From Clonostachys chloroleuca (Eukaryota > Ascomycota > Sordariomycetes > Hypocreales > Bionectriaceae), in the NCBI GenBank assembly GCA_037952775.1, contig JBANAY010000004.1, forward strand, positions 4,030,001 to 4,094,000: a stretch of 64,000 bases of DNA, read 5' to 3'. The notes under the pieces were generated by a model, which was given only the letters and a program-made list of their open reading frames with translations, did not search any database and was not told the DNA's origin. Of this stretch, positions 58,316 to 64,000 are shown one piece after another. A program made the translations under genes and the position numbers. Positions within the stretch are counted from its first letter, which is position 1. Each line of letters starts with the position of its first letter.

Positions 58316-59746
58316 AACGCAAATAAGAATGGGCACATGGAAACTGGATGCAAATAACCGGAGCCACAAGACAGCGTCCTGATGTATTCATCTCCTGCCA
58401 AATCTGAGTCTCTCTACATCTGTAACTAATTCATTCTATCTAATGCGAAACATTCGTTGCTCAAAGCCGTCTCGCACTACCTTCTCCAACTCCACGGAAG
58501 AGGTCAAAGCTTGCCGCTACTCTTACTTTCGGCAACGCGGGGGTCCCTGGCCATGTTTCCGGCTCCGGCCATGACATTCCAAAGCAGCCAGTCAGATGTC
58601 TCGAAATTCTGTTGCCTGGACGAAGCCATGTCCTGCTCATCACGCGGTACGTACCATGTACCTATCCAGAGAGGTCTCCAATGGGCCATTGAGCCAACCA
58701 CATGGCGGCCTCCCGGTCTGTCTGATTCTGGGTAGAGCCCAAGCATGCGATGGAACGGCTCACGTGCATGAGTGCCATGACTAGGCACTACATAGGAAGC
58801 GATCAACTTTGGCTGTGCAGCATGCCCGAATTTTGGAGGCCGCTTGGATCCAATTATTCTCCGCTCGATGCCGCCTGGACCCAATGGCTTTCCGCCCGAT
58901 GCCATTGTCGCCCAAAGTGTATGTAGAGGTAGATCTTCTGTAAGACAGTCAGAAAGGCCCTCTGGACGTAATGCGCCGCCGAGGGGCCCAGCGTACGGGA
59001 AAACGTGGAATTGGAGCCTCACCTGATGTACAACGGCTACTGGTTCAATGCCAGGAGGCCTGTAAACTGGGGATAGAGTTGAGTGTGGGGAATGGAATGA
59101 GAGCTATATGGGAATGCAACAGTGAATTCTGGGTTTCGATTTTTCGTCGGCTCTCGTGGTGAACCCAATGTGTGGCGTGTATGAAGTCTCCCGTCAAGGA
59201 CACCCTCCTCGTATGTCTTACATCTCAGTGGCAGAGACGCAAACAGGGTGTGCGTGTATACATCTAGAAACGGCACTCTCTCGGTCCTTTTTAGCTAATC
59301 CGCTGGTGGCGCGCTACAATGGCTTAAGATACTGGGATTGACGACATGGATGGGGTAGACAGAGTAGCGGAGGCGAACAACCTCATTGGCAGTTGCGTTC
59401 ATGAAATGACCGGATCCTTGCTCGTGTCAGGAACTTGAGCCAAGAGTTGGCCCTCTTGGCATCCCTCTCGTCTTTCCCACACTTCCAGGTTGAGCTAAAC
59501 CGGCCCCGGCCTTGGGGAAGAGACTGTGGGGTGGCCTGGGCGGCATGGAGGCCCAGAGCAACGTCGTCTATGGGAAAGCAACGATCAGTTCCTGGAGATG
59601 TCCATCCTCCGGATTTGCTCAAATAGCCATCGTTCCTCCCGCCTTGGATGAAACGTTGTTCTCCTCATCTCCTCTAACCTCTTCATCACCTGAAGTGCCT
59701 GGCCTTGCAACTCGAAGGAGCTTGTGAGACCGACAACAGGAATTGG

Positions 59747-59754
59747 TATAAGAG
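59747..59754 (+). promoter_or_regulatory. TATA box of the second MFS gene
   Basis: TATAAGAG, about 68 bases before the ATG at 59815. Confidence 0.45.
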
Positions 59755-59814
59755 AGCTCACTTATTACTTTGACCCCTTACATAGACCCATTGACTTGAG
59801 CCAACCTGCCCAAG

Positions 59815-62049
59815 ATGAGTAGCATGTAAGTCATGACCCAGGACATAGTCCAAGGCAAGTATGGCTGACCTGAAACCATCAGTGAGGGCGACTCAAAGGG
59901 CCAGACGGGCACCCATCTGGAGAAGCACGTCACGGCTGAAGAACGGGTCGAGATGAGCGAGAACCTCGAGGCCAAGATCCGCAATCCCCTCGCAGGAATC
60001 CCCCACGACCAGCTCATGCGCGATGTCGAGGCCTTCGCCGAGTACCGGGGCCTCACTGAGCACGTCCACGTCCTGAAGAAGGGTGCTCTCGTCGCCCAGA
60101 ACCCTGCTGGAGCTGCCGAGATCGACGGCGAGTTCAAGCTTGAGCCAGCCGAGCTCGAGGTCCTTGAGCAGGAGGTCACCCACAAGTGGCGCATGCCCAC
60201 CCGCCTGTTCCTCACCATCGCTACCTGCTCAATCGGTGCTGCTGTCCAGGGTTGGGACCAGACTGGTTCCAACGGTGCTAACATCTTCTTCCCTGAATAC
60301 TACGGCATCGGCGATGACTCTGTCCGCTCTCGTATCCTCGTTGGTATTGTCAATGCTGGCCCTTATATCGGTTCTGCGTAAGTTAATCATCTCAGCACAC
60401 AACCTAAATGATCGAATTTATCTAACACCTTCGCGCTAGTTTCATTGGTTGCTGGCTGTCTGATCCTATCAATAATGTCTTTGGTCGTCGTGGTGTCATC
60501 TTCTTCTCTGCTCACTTCTGCATCTGGCCCGTCATTGGCTCTGCTTTTTGCGAGACATGGGGACAACAGCTTGCCTGCCGTCTGCTGATGGGTATCGGAA
60601 TGGGTGTGAAAGCTTCTACTGTGCCCATCTATGCTGCCGAGAACTCTCCTGCTTCGATTCGTGGCGCTTTGGTCATGTCGTGGCGTAAGTGAACACTCGC
60701 TCATTCAGCATCAAAACATTGCGATAAATGAACTAACAAAAGCCTACAGAGATGTGGACCGCCTTTGGCATCATGCTTGGTATTTAATCCTCCTTTTTCT
60801 TGCGTTGTTCTGTTGCTAATCGAGGTGTTTCACAGGAACCGCCTTCAACTTGGCCATCTTCTACGTTAAAAATCAGTGGCGATACATGCTAGGCGCTGTA
60901 AGCATATTCTATATCATTCAAAAAGGACAAGAGCTAATTGAATGTTTAGCCATTCCTTCCCGCAGTTCCTCTTCTCGTCCTCATCTACTTCTGCCCTGAG
61001 TCCCCTCGTTGGTACATGAAGAAGGGCCGCTACCAAGATGCCTGGAAATCCATGAGCAAGCTCCGATTCAACGAGATCCAGGTCGCTCGTGACATTTACT
61101 ACATCAGCGCCCAGCTCGAGATCGAGAACAACATCATTGGGGAGACCAACTACGCTCAGCGCTTCGGCCAGCTGCTCACCATCCCCCGTGTCCGCCGCGC
61201 CACCCTCGCCGCCTTCACCGTCATGCTTGCCCAGCAAATGTGCGGAATCAACATCATCGCCTTCTATTCCACTACCATTTTCCGTGAGTCTGGCATGTCC
61301 GCCTTCATTGCCACGGTCGGATCCTTCGGTTTCGGTATGGTCAACTGGCTCTTCTGCTTCCCCGCCTTCTGGACTATCGACACCTTTGGCCGCCGAAGTC
61401 TCCTTCTCTTCACATTCCCCCAGATGTTCTGGACCCTGCTTGCTGCTGGTCTGTGCACTCTGATCCCCAACACCGAGGCCAACAAGGACATGAGAATCGG
61501 TCTCATCTGCCTGTTCGTGTACCTCTTCGGCGCCTTCTACTCCCCCGGTGAAGGTCCGGTTCCTTTCACATACTCCGCTGAGGTGTTCCCTCTGTCTCAC
61601 CGTGAGGTCGGCATGTCTTTTGCCGTCGCTACCTGTCTGTTCTGGGCCGCCGTTTTGTCGATTACTTTCCCCTTCCTCCTCGACCGTGCCCACGCGGTGG
61701 GTGCCTTCGGCATGTATGCTGGGTAAGTTGATGAGATAAAGTCCTCAGAAGAATATAGCAACTAACAGAAGTTGGCAGTTTGAATATTGTAGCACTGGTA
61801 ATGATCTTCTTCTGGGTTCCCGAGACGATGCAGCGCACTCTCGAGGAGCTCGACTGGGTCTTCGCTGTCCCCGTTGGGAAGTTCGCCCGCTACCAGGCCT
61901 TCACAGCCTTCCCATTCTGGTTCAAGCGCTGGATTCTCCTCGGCCGCTTCTGGGACAAGGATGCCGTCTGCCCTCCTCTGTACCAGTTCGAGTCCGTTGC
62001 CGCCAGTGCTAAGAAGACTGCCAGCCATGCCGAGCAAGCCAAGGCTTGA
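59815..62049 (+). CDS. MFS sugar/polyol transporter (Sugar_tr family)
   Basis: Intact paralogue of the transporter at 10476. Seven exons: 59815-59825 (11 nt, MSS plus 2 nt), 59883-60377, 60440-60684, 60750-60779, 60836-60897, 60950-61722 and 61779-62049; 628 aa. Motifs: [17 protein letters not shown], the VFGRRG loop 2-3 motif, [70 protein letters not shown] and ETMQRTLEELD at the end of TM12. A cytosolic N-terminus of about 130 residues precedes TM1. The tiny first exon is supported by a clean GTAAGT donor but remains the weakest part of the model. Substrate unknown. Confidence 0.92.
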
Positions 62050-62774
62050 GAGATGAATGTCTTAAGCAAGTAGCAAGCATGTTCTCCCGTACTTTTCAGC
62101 TGGGATAGTAGTCTTTTGGAGCCAAAATTTCAGGCATTTGAGTTGTGGGTGGTTGATATGAATTCCTGAAGAGCGTGTTTTGGATGTGTTGGTGGTGTCC
62201 ACGTACACCGGGGGGATGATGAATATAAGATACCCGAGAATATACCACTAAAGTAATAAATATGGCTTTTAAAACCAGTCGCAGCGCTTCGTGTGATTCT
62301 AATACGGCTAGCAACCAGTTGGGTTGTCTTCAGAATATGTGTTAATCAAGTAGTGATCCGCGAGGGCTCATGTACAACACCCACCCTCAAATGACAAGAA
62401 AAATAGTCAACATCTGAGCGAGAGCAAAGCCGACAAAAGTTTGTCCGCTGCAGTCTCAGTATTTAAACTATCAATGCAAGAAACTACGTTGATTTAACTA
62501 TCTCGTTACAGAAAAAGGCTGGACAGCAAACGGCCAGAACACAAAAGTTAGGCCAACTTGATCCCACTCGAAGTTCCAAGAGATCAAAATCAATAGAATC
62601 CAGGAGCAAATATCGCGCGCTCCTTCAACGCATCCAGGCTTCGTGTGTTTACGCAATAAAACACCCCAAAAAAAGTGTCCTCCACTATAGAGGCAAACGA
62701 TCAAGGCAAATAACACCAGGCCCAGACGTTTTCCGGACTTTTCTGCATGACGTTTGCAAATTGCAATACACTCT
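62050..62774. other. intergenic, convergent 3' ends
   Basis: About 725 bases; nothing gene-like. Confidence 0.5.
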
Positions 62775-63988
62775 TCAGGTTGTAGACTGGAGAAATTTCT
62801 CCTCGGTTAGGATCTGCTGCAGTGAAATAGGCCGAAGTATCGTGCAGACGTGCTTTAGGACATTGATCGCATCACCATGAGGATCAATAAGACCAACATC
62901 CAGCAGTTCCTTGACAACGTCACACTTTCCAACACAGTGAGTCGGTCCGATCTTTTCAAAAGCTTGGATCACAGAACTCGATATGTCAAGCTCCCATGTA
63001 GCTTTCCATGTGAGAGTGGCGCGCGAGGGTTGATATCTCAAGAGAGCCGCCACGCCCTTTCGTCCGTTCCAGATCTCCAAGGTCTCGAGTTTCGGCATTC
63101 CGAAAACTGCCGTTGCGGCTTTCTGGAGAAGCGCGTTTATTGTCTTTTTACTTGTGTCGGGCCTCAGCAACTGGGAAGTAAGCGCCATGGACCTCAGATT
63201 AGGCCACATCATGGAAGGGTCGCAAGCATCAAAAAAGAAGCTAGCATCAGCCAAATACGACGCCGACAGACACTCGAGGTTGAGACTGGCTTGGGCTATC
63301 GCCTGGCTGAGATTGAGACTTGGGGCTCGAACAGGCGGGCAGTCGCGCAGAATAGCTACATAGTGCTGATTGAAAATCTCAAACAGCACCAAGTTCTTCA
63401 AAGTGGATGGAAGGGATTGCACAAGATCCATGAAGTCTGAAACACGGGGAATAAGTTAGCCCATGACCGTGCAAAAACCCAAGAGTAAATTAACCTACCG
63501 TCATCTTGAAGGTCTTGCCTTCTCTGCAGCCATTCTCTCCACGGTTCATAATGAATCTCTTGGATCCTTGGAAGCCGTGAAAGTAGCCCTGAAATTCGCT
63601 TCGTATGCCATCTTCGACGGCTCTGCTGACGAAGAAGCACACTGGTGACCACCGGTACGGATGGCAATCTGCGCCATATTAAATGCCCCGGCTCAAGCTG
63701 AAATTCCATCTCAACGCTGCTCATAGGGGTGTATTCTTCTTCTCCTCCCATCCCAGAGGCCGGCCTAACACGCCTAGAGAACCCAGCGGCCAACCACTCA
63801 CCATATTGCCTTTTTTCGATATGTCCACAACCTCGACGTTTGCTCATGAGGCTTCTAAAATGTGCCTTTAAGTCGTCATCTAGGACGCAGCGGCGCCGTA
63901 TTTCTTTTCCTGCCCACTTGTTGTTGTTGTTTATTTCGCAGGCAGGGATATCGGGTTCGACAGTCAGATAGTCAGTTTCAAACTTCAT
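62775..63988 (-). CDS. DUF6546-like fungal protein, possibly running off the right edge
   Basis: Exon 63499-63988 and exon 62775-63436, joined across the intron 63437-63498 (GTAGGT...TTTCAG) in frame. The first exon has LPRIQEIHYEPWREWL and VEMEFQLEPG, a pattern I know from DUF6546 proteins, which usually follow an F-box-like N-terminus. The second exon continues with LPSTLKNLVLFEIFNQHY, LEIWNGRKGVAAL and an end rich in Leu/Ile. An ATG exists at 63988, but the frame stays open to the window end, so the true start and F-box part may lie beyond it. Function unknown. Confidence 0.65.
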
Positions 63989-64000
63989 GTCAGAGGGTGA

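Larger units (their letters stand above)
54906..59814. other. 4.9 kb gene-poor tract
   Basis: Apart from one possible small gene at 58007-58315 nothing here resembles a coding exon, on either strand. The last 70 bases before 59815 carry a TATA element (59747-59754). Candidates are old repeats too degraded to recognise, or untranslated RNA genes. Confidence 0.45.

Noticed and set aside
60914..61693. 260-codon minus-strand frame opposite the second MFS gene
   Set aside because: It is Gly/Glu-rich shadow of the transmembrane coding strand, with no independent motif.

Overview
The window is nuclear DNA of a filamentous ascomycete (Pezizomycotina, probably Sordariomycetes; the class is a guess). 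Most genes are split by 50-150 bp GT-AG introns, and there are no operons. The families are typical of mould genomes: a HET-domain protein, cutinase, nitrilase, GH114, a Delta-8 sphingolipid desaturase, a LAMMER kinase and a class-M sirtuin fused to a macrodomain. There are no rRNA genes, CRISPR arrays or intact transposons, and I found no convincing tRNA.

Layout. 0-7.2 kb: LAMMER kinase (+), a 3.8 kb gene-poor tract, thymidylate synthase (+). 7.2-17 kb: long promoter region, MFS sugar transporter (+), HET/ZZ-finger protein (-). 17-21.3 kb: Nif3/YqfO-like small protein (+), nitrilase (-) and GH114 (+) sharing a divergent promoter, C2H2 zinc-finger protein (-). 22.7-24.5 kb: decayed F-box/ankyrin gene (-). 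25.5-27.3 kb: KduD-like SDR and an unknown gene. 29-34.2 kb: Delta-8 desaturase, MATE transporter, CinA-domain protein (all +). 34.8-37.8 kb: alpha/beta hydrolase and macrodomain-SirTM fusion (both -). 39-44.4 kb: cutinase (-), VOC protein (+), secreted alpha/beta hydrolase with a repetitive tail (-). 45.5-49.9 kb: DUF3140-Hva1_TUDOR protein, ankyrin protein and two unknown proteins (+). 50.7-54.9 kb: F-box-like gene (-), zinc-finger relic (+), low-complexity gene (+). 54.9-59.8 kb: near gene desert. 59.8-64 kb: second MFS transporter (+) and a DUF6546-like gene (-) that may run off the right edge.

The genes do not form one pathway. Loose themes are carbon uptake and use (two related MFS carriers, SDR, GH114, cutinase), nitrogen/xenobiotic use (nitrilase) and signalling or self-recognition (LAMMER kinase, HET, ankyrin/F-box, SirTM-macro). 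The two most notable observations are the macrodomain-sirtuin fusion, which encodes a putative writer and eraser of ADP-ribosylation in one polypeptide, and a recurring pattern in which otherwise good genes are broken by single-base indels. Four of these breaks sit at C/G homopolymers one base too short, including one at the catalytic cysteine of thymidylate synthase. That pattern looks more like systematic sequence error than biology, but it needs raw-read checking.
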